Positions 15,898 through 23,003 of a stretch of DNA of 25,496 nucleotides are shown here, piece by piece. The DNA lies in IMG/VR virus record IMGVR_UViG_3300025869_000089, positions 1 to 25,496 of that record; one strand, 5' to 3'. Numbering within the stretch: position 1 is the stretch's first letter; every line of letters begins with the position of its first letter. This DNA comes from a virus. The translations under genes were made by a program, and so were the position numbers. Under the pieces are notes generated by a model. It did not search any database. It was not told where the DNA came from and saw only the letters and a list, made by a program, of their open reading frames with translations.

Positions 15898-17478
15898 CTA
15901 ATCGCCAATTGGCAACTTTCTTTTCACTTTTAAAAAGTCTTCAAGATTATTTATGGTAGAATAATCCATGCCTTTTACCCATGGGCCACCACGAGTATAG
16001 TGAATACCACTATAATTATACTTTTCTTCGTGATTATCATACCCTTCCACAAAGATATAGTGTTCGGGTATAGGTGAAATCTTATCAGTCCATTCGAATT
16101 GATGTAACTGTTTTCCTGTCCATGTGTTGACAACTTCGGGTGTTAACTTCTTACAGTCTTCATGTCCGTTGTTGAACACCATCATACTAGACCACAGCTT
16201 CTTTGGATAATCGATATTAACTTCACCGTCAAACTTGGTTGCATCATGTTCGTATTGTGGGTATTTAATACATGCAACAGCATCGTTTGGGTTTAGATAG
16301 TAGAACATAGGTAGTATGCTTTTGTTGAAGATGAAATCATCATCAATGAAGATACTAAACCCTTCATAGTTCTCTAGGTAAGGTATTAGAAATCTACTGT
16401 ATGTAAATTCAGTACTTTGATTAGCATACTCTCTAGTATACTCGGGAATCTCAGCAATGTCAAGTATCTTGACTTCGGGTTCCCATTTAACTTGGTCGTG
16501 CATCCAGCCTTTACCGAATCCACTTTTAATACTTTCTAGGATTGCAAACTTAGAACACTTAGACAAATCTCCATGCCTACTATCATGTCCAATATAAATT
16601 GTTAGGGGTTTACCCTTTGCAAGTTCAAAGACTTGTTTGTTGAATGCATGTACTTCTTCTCTGAAATCTAAGTCCATCAATGCAGTATTGTATTCAATAC
16701 ATCCATCAACATACGTAAATGAACAATGATATGCTTTACCTAATCTCGTTAACTTATTATACCACATTTCTAACACATCGTCTAGGCTTGATGGTTCAAC
16801 TTTCACGACATCAAAATTATCTATTACCATAATTTCCATATCATTATCATTCAATTCTTCAAACACACCACTCCTAATAGAGCCTGGATGTATTCTAAAT
16901 GTATAAGTTGGTTCTACATTATTACCAGTAATACCATGACTGATAACATATCCTTGAATAGGAGCTCTAAGACCTTCCTCTTGAATACTTTGAATTAACC
17001 AATGTGCTTTTGCACCATGATAATACATCGATAGTAATGACCCTTCTGCACTTTGGTCTCTATTTTCAACGGTATCCCAATCGATTAATGTGTCTATATC
17101 GACATATCCATCAGCATCTTTCATATCCATACCTGCTACGCCTGGGATAACCTTTCTAGGTTTCTCTGCATAACCTCTTGGTAGGAACTTGTGATAGGTT
17201 ACTGATTCATTTCTCAAACCATTGAACCCACCAAATCTATTTTCCTTTCTTAGGTATTCAAAGTCTGACCACTTTGCAATTTTTACAGGTGGAAGAATCT
17301 CTTTGAATAACCAGTCTAGAATTTTATATGTTTCACTAGTTTTACTAAAGCCTGGTTCTATATTAAATGAACCTAGATGGAAATTACCAATGTGTCTTCT
17401 ATCTTGGTCTCTTAGTTTGTCCCAATCTTGTGGGATAATTAACTCTTTTGCTTCTTCAAGGGTGCTTATATTTTTCAT
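15898..17478 (-). CDS. Two-domain protein: ParB-like N-half and GT-A glycosyltransferase C-half
   Basis: A 526-residue protein starting MKNISTLEEAKELIIPQDWD. The open frame extends upstream to 17862, but that part is a shadow of the repeat gene and crosses a terminator, so ATG 17478 is the start. Residues about 140-225 look like a ParB/sulfiredoxin-type fold (HWLIQSIQEEGLRAPIQGYV, TYTFRIHPGSIRSGVFEEL). Residues about 290-505 form a GT-A glycosyltransferase: LTIYIGHDSRHGDLSKCSKF, EFTYSRFLIPYLENYEGFSI, the metal-binding Asp triplet at 379-381, and GIHYTRGGPWVKGMD near the end. This recalls family GT8 enzymes. The sugar donor and acceptor are unknown; a virion protein or surface glycan is plausible. 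A late box ends five bases before the ATG. Confidence 0.78.
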   Translation of the reverse strand: MKNISTLEEAKELIIPQDWDKLRDQDRRHIGNFHLGSFNIEPGFSKTSETYKILDWLFKEILPPVKIAKWSDFEYLRKENRFGGFNGLRNESVTYHKFLPRGYAEKPRKVIPGVAGMDMKDADGYVDIDTLIDWDTVENRDQSAEGSLLSMYYHGAKAHWLIQSIQEEGLRAPIQGYVISHGITGNNVEPTYTFRIHPGSIRSGVFEELNDNDMEIMVIDNFDVVKVEPSSLDDVLEMWYNKLTRLGKAYHCSFTYVDGCIEYNTALMDLDFREEVHAFNKQVFELAKGKPLTIYIGHDSRHGDLSKCSKFAILESIKSGFGKGWMHDQVKWEPEVKILDIAEIPEYTREYANQSTEFTYSRFLIPYLENYEGFSIFIDDDFIFNKSILPMFYYLNPNDAVACIKYPQYEHDATKFDGEVNIDYPKKLWSSMMVFNNGHEDCKKLTPEVVNTWTGKQLHQFEWTDKISPIPEHYIFVEGYDNHEEKYNYSGIHYTRGGPWVKGMDYSTINNLEDFLKVKRKLPIGD

Positions 17479-17483
17479 ACTGG

Positions 17484-17491
17484 TATTTAGA
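17484..17491 (-). promoter_or_regulatory. Late promoter-like box TCTAAATA, leaderless type
   Basis: The minus strand reads TCTAAATA-CCAGT-ATG, with exactly five bases to the ATG of the ParB-like/glycosyltransferase gene. It lies four bases after the T-tract of the terminator that ends the repeat-protein operon. There is no ribosome binding site. Confidence 0.65.
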
Positions 17492-17495
17492 GGAT

Positions 17496-17522
17496 AAAAA
17501 AAACCCCTCTTTCGAGGGGTTT
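17496..17522 (-). terminator. Strong intrinsic terminator after the repeat-protein genes
   Basis: On the minus strand a perfect nine-base-pair stem, AAACCCCTC and GAGGGGTTT, closes on a GAAA tetraloop and runs straight into eight T residues. It lies 20 bases after the stop of the second octapeptide-repeat gene and just upstream of the next late box. Confidence 0.92.
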
Positions 17523-17542
17523 GTTCACTGTCGGGTAAGTTC

Positions 17543-18847
17543 CTATGATGTAATTGGGGTTGCAGGCCACTGTTGTGATACCACTCCATCCCATCTTGCT
17601 TCGGGGGTTTGACCCTGTCTTGCATATGTGAATGGACTTCTGTGTTGATACGTAAACGGTGTTTGACCTGTTCTTTGATATGTGAACGGACTTCTATGTT
17701 GATACGTAAACGGTGTTTGACCCTGTCTTGCATACGTGAATGGAGACCTGTGCTGATAAGTGAACGGTGTTTGACCTGTTCTCTGATAAGTAAACGGAGT
17801 CTGTGCATTACGTATATTAGGTTCTTGAGCAGCTGCAATGTATGGATACGGTTGCTGTGCATTTCTAATATTAGGTTCCTGTGCGCTTACTGGATTCTGA
17901 TAAGTGAACGGTGACCTGTACTGATATGTAGCAGGTTGACGTGCATTACTAGGATTCTGATAAGTGAACGGACTTCTATATTGATAAGTGAACGGAGTCT
18001 GAGCATCCCTAATGTTAGGCTCTTGTGCAGAACGTATATTAGGTTCTTGAGCAGAACGTATATTAGGTTCTTGAGCAGATACAGGGTTCCTATATGTAGA
18101 TGGAGACCTGTGATTGTACGTAAACGGTGTTTGACTGTTTCTAATATTAGGTTCTTGTTGACTTCTAATATTAGGTTGTTGTGCAGCTCTAATGTTCGGT
18201 TCTTGTGCAGATACAGGGTTCCTATAAGTGAAAGGAGACCTGTGCTGATAAGTGAACGGTGTTTGACTATTACGTATATTAGGTTCTTGCTGACTTCTAA
18301 TGTTAGGTTGCTGTATGTTTCTAATATTAGGTTCTTGAGCAGATACAGGGTTTCTATAAGTGAACGGACTTCTATATTGATAAGTGAACGGAGTCTGTGC
18401 AGAACGTATATTAGGTTCTTGTTGACTTCTAATATTAGGCTCTTGTGCAGAACGTATATTAGGTTCTTGACCATTTACAGGACTTCTATATGTAAATGGT
18501 GACCTATAGTTGTACGTAAATGGAGACCTATAACTGTATGTAAATGGATTCCTTGCGTTGTTAGGTTGTCTCGCAGACATAGGGTGTCTGTAAGTAAACG
18601 GATTCTGAAACGTAAACGGTTGCTGTCCATTCGCTGGATATCTTGCACTATATGTAAATGGTGCTTGGAACGTAAAAGGTTGTTGAGCACTCGCTGGATA
18701 TCTTGCACTATATGTAAATGGTGCTTGGAACGTAAAAGGTTGTTGAGCACTCGCTGGATATCTGTTTGCATATGTGAACGGATTCTGAGACGCGACAGGT
18801 TGCTGTGCGTTCTTAATAGTAGGTTGTTGTCTATTACCTATAGGCAC
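17543..18847 (-). CDS. Octapeptide-repeat protein 2, proline-rich fibre-like
   Basis: A 434-residue protein with GTG start at 18847 (CAGGAG seven bases before). Almost all of it is octads of two kinds, [QR]xPFTYxx and QxPNIRxx, joined by short linkers such as PVSA. Residues 127-302 form four units of 44, each of three NIR-type octads, two FTY-type octads and a four-residue linker. Residues 31-70 are two 20-residue units; 359-412 are 18-residue units. It has no N-terminal anchor; the tail ends EARWDGVVSQQWPATPITS. The Pro, aromatic and Arg/Gln periodicity suggests an extended fibrous fold, but the function is unknown; a virion or tail-fibre component is likely from position. It shares its repeat vocabulary and probably its transcript with the preceding gene. 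Confidence 0.8.
   Translation of the reverse strand: MPIGNRQQPTIKNAQQPVASQNPFTYANRYPASAQQPFTFQAPFTYSARYPASAQQPFTFQAPFTYSARYPANGQQPFTFQNPFTYRHPMSARQPNNARNPFTYSYRSPFTYNYRSPFTYRSPVNGQEPNIRSAQEPNIRSQQEPNIRSAQTPFTYQYRSPFTYRNPVSAQEPNIRNIQQPNIRSQQEPNIRNSQTPFTYQHRSPFTYRNPVSAQEPNIRAAQQPNIRSQQEPNIRNSQTPFTYNHRSPSTYRNPVSAQEPNIRSAQEPNIRSAQEPNIRDAQTPFTYQYRSPFTYQNPSNARQPATYQYRSPFTYQNPVSAQEPNIRNAQQPYPYIAAAQEPNIRNAQTPFTYQRTGQTPFTYQHRSPFTYARQGQTPFTYQHRSPFTYQRTGQTPFTYQHRSPFTYARQGQTPEARWDGVVSQQWPATPITS
17942..18469 (-). repeat. Four tandem 132-base units (44 residues each)
   Basis: These units encode residues 127-302 of the second repeat protein. Each has five octads plus a tetrapeptide. Copies differ mostly at third codon positions and at octad positions 7-8, so the protein pattern is kept while the DNA drifts. 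Confidence 0.8.
18631..18763 (-). repeat. Perfect 60-base tandem repeat
   Basis: Bases 18631-18703 are identical to 18691-18763, a period of exactly 60 bases. It encodes PASAQQPFTFQAPFTYSARY twice. Such identity among otherwise diverged copies indicates a recent duplication. Confidence 0.9.
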
Positions 18848-18898
18848 TTTAAAACTCCTGTTAGTTTAATATTATTTCTTGTCATGTTTTTCATCGGC

Positions 18899-20329
18899 TT
18901 ATGGCTCACAGAAGTTGCCACCACCCCCAGTAAAGTAGTAGTTGAATGGTGACCTATGACTATATGTAAACGGTGACTGAGAAATAACAGGTTGCCTTGC
19001 ATTAGCAATGTAAGGTACTCTATAAGTGAATGGGCTTCTTGCACTATTCGGTTGTCTTGCATTAGCAATGTAAGGTACTCTATAAGTGAATGGGTTCCTT
19101 GCACTATTCGGTTGTCTAGCATTTGCAATATACGGTACTCTATACGTAAATGGGTTCCTTGCATTATTCGGTTGTCTAGCATTACTTGGTTGTCGATAAG
19201 TAAACGGATTTTGGAACGTAAACGGTTGTTGTGCCGAACGTATATTAGGTTGTTGTGCCGAACGTATATTAGGTTGTTGAGCAGATACAGGGTTTCTGTA
19301 AGTGAACGGAGACCTATGACTGTATGTATATGGTGACCTATGACTATATGTTAACGGACTTCTATGTTGATACGTAGAAGGTTGTCTTGCATTACGTATA
19401 TTAGGTTCTTGAGCAGATACAGGACTTCTATATGTAAATGGTGACCTGTGCTGATACGTGAATGGTGACCTGTGACTATATGTTAAAGGTGACCTGTGCT
19501 GATACGTAGCAGGTTGACGTGCATTTCTAATATTAGGTTCCTGTGCGCTTACAGGACTTCTATATGTAAATGGAGACCTGTGCTGATATGTAAACGGAGA
19601 CCTATGACTATATGTTAACGGTGACCTATGTTGATACGTAGCAGGTTGTCTTGCATCTCTAATGTTCGGTTCTTGAGCATTCACTGGACTTCTATATGTG
19701 AATGGAGACCTATGACTGTACGTAAATGGTGACCTATGATTGTACGTAAATGGACTTCTATGCTGATACGTAGAAGGTTGACGTGCATCTCTAATATTAG
19801 GCTCTTGTCCATTCACTGGATTTCTATAAGTGAAAGGTGTTTGACTATTACGTATATTAGGTTCTTGACCATTTACTGGGTTTCTATATGTAAATGGAGA
19901 CCTATGTTGATAAGTGAACGGTGTTTGTCCCTGTCTTGCATATGTAAACGGACTCCTATGTTGGTACGTAGAAGGTTGTCTTGCATTCGCTATATAAGGA
20001 TATGGTTGCTGTGCATCCCTTATGTTTGGTTCTTGTGCATTAGCAATATATGGATACGGTTGCTGTGCATCTCTTATGTTTGGTTGTTGTGCATTTGCAA
20101 TGTATGGATATGGTTGTTGAGCATCCCTTATGTTTGGCTGTTGTCCATTTGCAATGTACGGATATGGAATTTGAGTTGCAGTCTGCCCTGATGCATTGTT
20201 CCATCCAGTAGGGGTTTTAATATAGATTTGGTCGACTGCTTTCCATGTGGAAGAACCTGTCTTTACCCATGCACCTTGGGTTGAATTCCAACCTGCTGGT
20301 GTTTTGACCTTTTGTGAACCTGTTGCCAT
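18899..20329 (-). CDS. Octapeptide-repeat protein 1 with Trp-rich N-terminal head
   Basis: A 476-residue protein. Residues 1-52 are a non-repetitive head with two KTPxGWN elements (KTPAGWNSTQGAWVKTG and IYIKTPTGWNNASG), a type I associate with marine phage structural proteins and a likely anchor or adaptor. Residues 56-118 are PYPYIANA/QQPNIRDA units. Residues 183-358 are four 44-residue units of four FTY-type octads, a tetrapeptide and one NIR-type octad. Residues 392-450 are 20-residue RVPYIANARQPNSARNPFTY units. The end is a Gly-rich tail, NYYFTGGGGNFCEP, with the only cysteine I noticed. No membrane segment or enzyme motif is seen. An AATAAATA late-like box lies upstream. Probably a fibrous virion appendage. 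Confidence 0.82.
   Translation of the reverse strand: MATGSQKVKTPAGWNSTQGAWVKTGSSTWKAVDQIYIKTPTGWNNASGQTATQIPYPYIANGQQPNIRDAQQPYPYIANAQQPNIRDAQQPYPYIANAQEPNIRDAQQPYPYIANARQPSTYQHRSPFTYARQGQTPFTYQHRSPFTYRNPVNGQEPNIRNSQTPFTYRNPVNGQEPNIRDARQPSTYQHRSPFTYNHRSPFTYSHRSPFTYRSPVNAQEPNIRDARQPATYQHRSPLTYSHRSPFTYQHRSPFTYRSPVSAQEPNIRNARQPATYQHRSPLTYSHRSPFTYQHRSPFTYRSPVSAQEPNIRNARQPSTYQHRSPLTYSHRSPYTYSHRSPFTYRNPVSAQQPNIRSAQQPNIRSAQQPFTFQNPFTYRQPSNARQPNNARNPFTYRVPYIANARQPNSARNPFTYRVPYIANARQPNSARSPFTYRVPYIANARQPVISQSPFTYSHRSPFNYYFTGGGGNFCEP
18986..19190 (-). repeat. Three-plus copies of a 60-base tandem repeat
   Basis: A 60-base period in the C-terminal third of repeat protein 1 encodes RVPYIANARQPNSARNPFTY-type units. 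The first two copies are nearly identical at DNA level; the third has several silent changes. Confidence 0.85.
19256..19783 (-). repeat. Four tandem 132-base units (44 residues each)
   Basis: Encodes residues 183-358 of repeat protein 1. The two middle units are almost the same in protein sequence, and the outer ones vary (SPFTYNH, SPYTYSH). The unit length is the same as in the second repeat gene although the octad mix differs. Confidence 0.8.
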
Positions 20330-20353
20330 TTAATTATCCATTAATAATACTGT

Positions 20354-20361
20354 TATTTATT
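20354..20361 (-). promoter_or_regulatory. Late promoter-like box AATAAATA before repeat protein 1
   Basis: One mismatch from TATAAATA, in the 51-base gap before the ATG at 20329. Five bases after the box comes ATTATTAATGG, so the T4 rule predicts a leader of about 19 bases with no good ribosome binding site. Confidence 0.5.
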
Positions 20362-20371
20362 AGAATTCTAA

Positions 20372-20388
20372 ACTCCTAGATTAGGAGT
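20372..20388 (-). terminator. Weak hairpin overlapping the stop of the long fibre gene
   Basis: ACTCCTA and TAGGAGT form a seven-base-pair stem with a three-base loop across the stop codon at 20381. The following TTTAGAATTCT is only mildly T-rich, so termination would be partial at best. Confidence 0.4.
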
Positions 20389-22708
20389 AAAGAATCCACA
20401 TATCACCAACCGCTCCATCTGAACCGCCAGGTGCAGAAGTTGATTGGTAAACATTTCTTGCAGTTCCACCACTGTTAGATGCATTCGTTATTGTTAATGC
20501 ACCTGTAGATACCGCTGCTGGTGTTACTGATAAAGCACCAGTTGAAGAACCTGTTGCAGTAGTTGTTCCGAATGCAAAACTTGATGCACTGTCGTCCCAA
20601 CCCATAAACACGTTACTTTCATCACCTCTTTCAATGACAATACCTGCGTCTCCAGCTGGAGCACCAGTTGTCCCTGTTCCTAACTCAATCAAAGAATCTT
20701 CGATGGTTGTGTTAGTTGAACTTACTGTTGAAGTGGCACCATTAACTGTTAGGTTACCACTTAATGTTAAGTTTCCAAACGTTACGTTACTTGAAGTTGC
20801 AACTGCCTGACCAATACTGAATGCACCACCACTATATGATACACCAGTTCCAGCACTTAAATGAGCTCTTGTCTCAGATGCACTTGGCCCTGTGTAAGTT
20901 ATTGCACCAGTTGAACTATTATATGAAAGTGAACCATCTCCACCACTGTCTGTTACTGATACTAGACCTCTTACTTCTGCATCTGTTCTCTCTGTGAATG
21001 AGAATGCACCAGTTCCACTGTTGTATGATAAATCTCCACCAGCAGATAATAAACCTCTGATATCTGCATCTGATGAACCAGCAAGTGTAAGTGTTCCAGC
21101 TGCATCATCATATGTAGAAGTGATGTTTGTTCCACCAACTACTAATCCATTTACGATGTCTTCTACTTGTTCTGTAGATAGTTGAGTGTTAGTTGTTGTG
21201 ACCGAACCACCCAATGCAACTGATTGACCATCAACTGTTATTGTGCTGTTTGATAATTTTGCGTTTGCAATAGAACCTGCTAACATGGCATTAGTAATAC
21301 CAAGTGCTTTGACTCTTAATGCATCTGTATTTGTTTCGATTGAACTATCGTCTACTCCGACTGACAGAACACCACTTGAATGTGCAAGACCGTCACCAGC
21401 GACTGATGCGTCTAGGTTTAAGGTAACTGCACCAGTTGAACCACCACCACTTAGACCGTCACCTGCTGTAACACCTGTGATGTCCGCTGCGTTTCCGTCA
21501 ATTGTAAGTGTTCCAGCTGCATCATCATAGGTTGCAGTGATGTTTGTACCACCAACAATTAATGCACCAACTCTGTCATCTACTCTTTCGTTTGTATAGT
21601 AAAGGTTTGTATTTTCTGTAATTCCACTAGTGTTTAGTGTGATGTTTGCTGTACCGTCAAAGGAAACACCCGAGATAGTTCTTGCATTTGCAAGTGCAGT
21701 AGCAGTTCCTGCTAATCCTGTTGTATCTTGGTTAAGTGTTCCAATTGTAAAGTCTAAAGTGTTATCTGCATCTTGGTAAGCAACTGTAATACCACTTTCT
21801 GTATTTGATGATACCATTGCACCAACTGTATCTGCAATATACTCTGAAGATACTGCAAGGTCAACTGCACCGTCACCAGCATCATCGTAAGTTGCTGTAA
21901 GACCAGTGTGTGAACCGTTAGTTGCTAATTGAGCACCAACTACATCTTGAACTCTTTCTGAAGTATGATAGAGATTGGTTGTCCCTTCACCTAAGTCATC
22001 TGAATCAAATGCACCCATGTTTACTGAGATTGCATCTGCAGCTACTGAGATACCTGTTCCACCACCAATGTTTAATGTTGCAGCTCCACTTGTTGCACCA
22101 CCAGTTAAACCCGAACCAGCAACTACTGATTCGATGTCACCAGCATCGTTTGTGAAACTGAATACACCAGTTGAACTATTGTATGATATATCACCAGTTG
22201 CTGATAGAGCAGCTCTTGCTCTTGCATCTGTAAAGTAAAGGTTACTTGACCCTTCTGTGATTTCGTCTGTGTTGTCTTTTGTTAGAATACTTGCATCAAC
22301 ATAAGCTTTAATTGATTGTTGTGATGCAGCGTGAGATGCACTGTTCGAAGACATATCGTCTTCGTCTTTAAGGTCGATTGCAATGTCATCTGCATTTACA
22401 GTAATACCTGTACCAGCACCGATGTTTAATGTTGCATCACCCGAACTTGCAGTACCAGTTAAACCAGCACCAGCATTAACTCCAGTGATATCACCTTGTT
22501 GTCCGTTGATTGTAAGTGTTCCAGCAGAGTCGTCATATGATAATGATACACCTGTTCCTGCTGTTAGTAAGGTATTGACTTGGTCATCGATGACCTCTAG
22601 AGCTGCAGTTCCGAATGCAGCTGCTACTAAGTCACCCGAACTATCTAGAACATCGTTTGTTCCTACGGATAGACCGTTCTTAAGTATAAAATTCTTTTCA
22701 CCTGCCAT
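20381..22708 (-). CDS. Long modular beta-structured fibre protein
   Basis: A 775-residue protein rich in Gly, Ala, Ser, Thr, Asp and Asn, low in Cys and aromatics. The N-terminus (FILKNGLSVGTNDVLDSSG) is shared with the 72-residue gene upstream. The body repeats elements like GTGITVNADDIAIDL, DITGVTAGDGLSGGGS, ITEGSSNLYFTDARARAALS and NITATYDDAAGTLTIDG, typical of long marine T4-like fibre or structural proteins. Near the C-terminus is LTLSGNLTVNGATSTVSSTN with DSLIELGTG, also found in the 277-residue gene, and the end (GGSDGAVGDMWILYS) is a common fibre finish. Probably trimeric beta-helix-type fibre or whisker. The ATG overlaps the previous stop (TAATG). Confidence 0.85.
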   Translation of the reverse strand: MAGEKNFILKNGLSVGTNDVLDSSGDLVAAAFGTAALEVIDDQVNTLLTAGTGVSLSYDDSAGTLTINGQQGDITGVNAGAGLTGTASSGDATLNIGAGTGITVNADDIAIDLKDEDDMSSNSASHAASQQSIKAYVDASILTKDNTDEITEGSSNLYFTDARARAALSATGDISYNSSTGVFSFTNDAGDIESVVAGSGLTGGATSGAATLNIGGGTGISVAADAISVNMGAFDSDDLGEGTTNLYHTSERVQDVVGAQLATNGSHTGLTATYDDAGDGAVDLAVSSEYIADTVGAMVSSNTESGITVAYQDADNTLDFTIGTLNQDTTGLAGTATALANARTISGVSFDGTANITLNTSGITENTNLYYTNERVDDRVGALIVGGTNITATYDDAAGTLTIDGNAADITGVTAGDGLSGGGSTGAVTLNLDASVAGDGLAHSSGVLSVGVDDSSIETNTDALRVKALGITNAMLAGSIANAKLSNSTITVDGQSVALGGSVTTTNTQLSTEQVEDIVNGLVVGGTNITSTYDDAAGTLTLAGSSDADIRGLLSAGGDLSYNSGTGAFSFTERTDAEVRGLVSVTDSGGDGSLSYNSSTGAITYTGPSASETRAHLSAGTGVSYSGGAFSIGQAVATSSNVTFGNLTLSGNLTVNGATSTVSSTNTTIEDSLIELGTGTTGAPAGDAGIVIERGDESNVFMGWDDSASSFAFGTTTATGSSTGALSVTPAAVSTGALTITNASNSGGTARNVYQSTSAPGGSDGAVGDMWILYS

Positions 22709-22926
22709 TAGATAGTACCCCCATCAATAACTGCATTTGATAATCTAGTATCGAATGAAGAGTTAAATCTACTTGAAGTAAAGTATTGATTAGTTGAACC
22801 TTCTGTGAGGTTATCTGAAGTAAGTAATGATATTGCAGTCGCAGCTAATTTTCCTGCTGAGGAAATAATCTCTGTCGACCCAACTGTCAGACCGTATTCT
22901 ATTACGAATGTATTTTGTGTTGCCAT
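22708..22926 (-). CDS. 72-residue fibre-module protein
   Basis: A short protein that looks like the opening of a longer fibre gene: FVIEYGLTVGSTEIISSAGK corresponds to the N-terminus of the 775-residue protein, and NLTEGSTNQYFTSSRFNSSF to its repeated 'TEGSxNxYFT' element. It ends VIDGGTI. It has its own ribosome binding site (AAAAGGACAC) and a GATAAATA late-like box, so it is probably a genuine short product rather than a fragment, although descent from a truncated or split fibre gene is possible. It is coupled to the next gene through TAATG. Confidence 0.72.
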   Translation of the reverse strand: MATQNTFVIEYGLTVGSTEIISSAGKLAATAISLLTSDNLTEGSTNQYFTSSRFNSSFDTRLSNAVIDGGTI

Positions 22927-22967
22927 ATATGTGTCCTTTTAGGGTTTACCTCGAGGGGTGATACATT

Positions 22968-22975
22968 TATTTATC
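22968..22975 (-). promoter_or_regulatory. Late promoter-like box GATAAATA
   Basis: One mismatch from TATAAATA, in the 77-base gap before the 72-residue gene. The leader would be about 36 bases and includes AAAAGGACAC. A short CCTCGAGG palindrome lies in the leader. Confidence 0.55.
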
Positions 22976-23003
22976 GATTCTGCCCACTCATAAGTAACGT
23001 ATT

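Noticed and set aside
15954-15961. CATAAATA inside the end of the glycosyltransferase gene
   Set aside because: Variant box within coding sequence, about 90 bases from the next ATG; chance occurrence is likely in AT-rich DNA.
17479-17862. Upstream extension of the glycosyltransferase frame to 17862
   Set aside because: The 128 extra codons read the octapeptide-repeat gene in another frame (Arg/Leu/His-rich nonsense) and cross a strong terminator; ATG 17478 with a late box is the better start.
17887-19182. Open frames on the minus strand overlapping the repeat genes (17887-18474, 18475-18771, 18838-19182)
   Set aside because: Repeats whose length is a multiple of three keep other frames free of stops. 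Products are Leu/Ile/His/Arg-rich, with no ribosome binding site or family resemblance.
17609-20191. Plus-strand open frames opposite the repeat genes
   Set aside because: Antisense shadows of the same repeats; composition (Arg/Ile/Ser/Cys) is unlike any gene here and all real genes are on the minus strand.
17543-20329. CRISPR array or diversity-generating element
   Set aside because: The repeats are tandem, in frame, without unique spacers, and no reverse transcriptase, template repeat or cas gene is present.
22937-22960. CCTCGAGG palindrome in the leader of the 72-residue gene
   Set aside because: Only a short self-complementary stretch; no T-run and no convincing loop.
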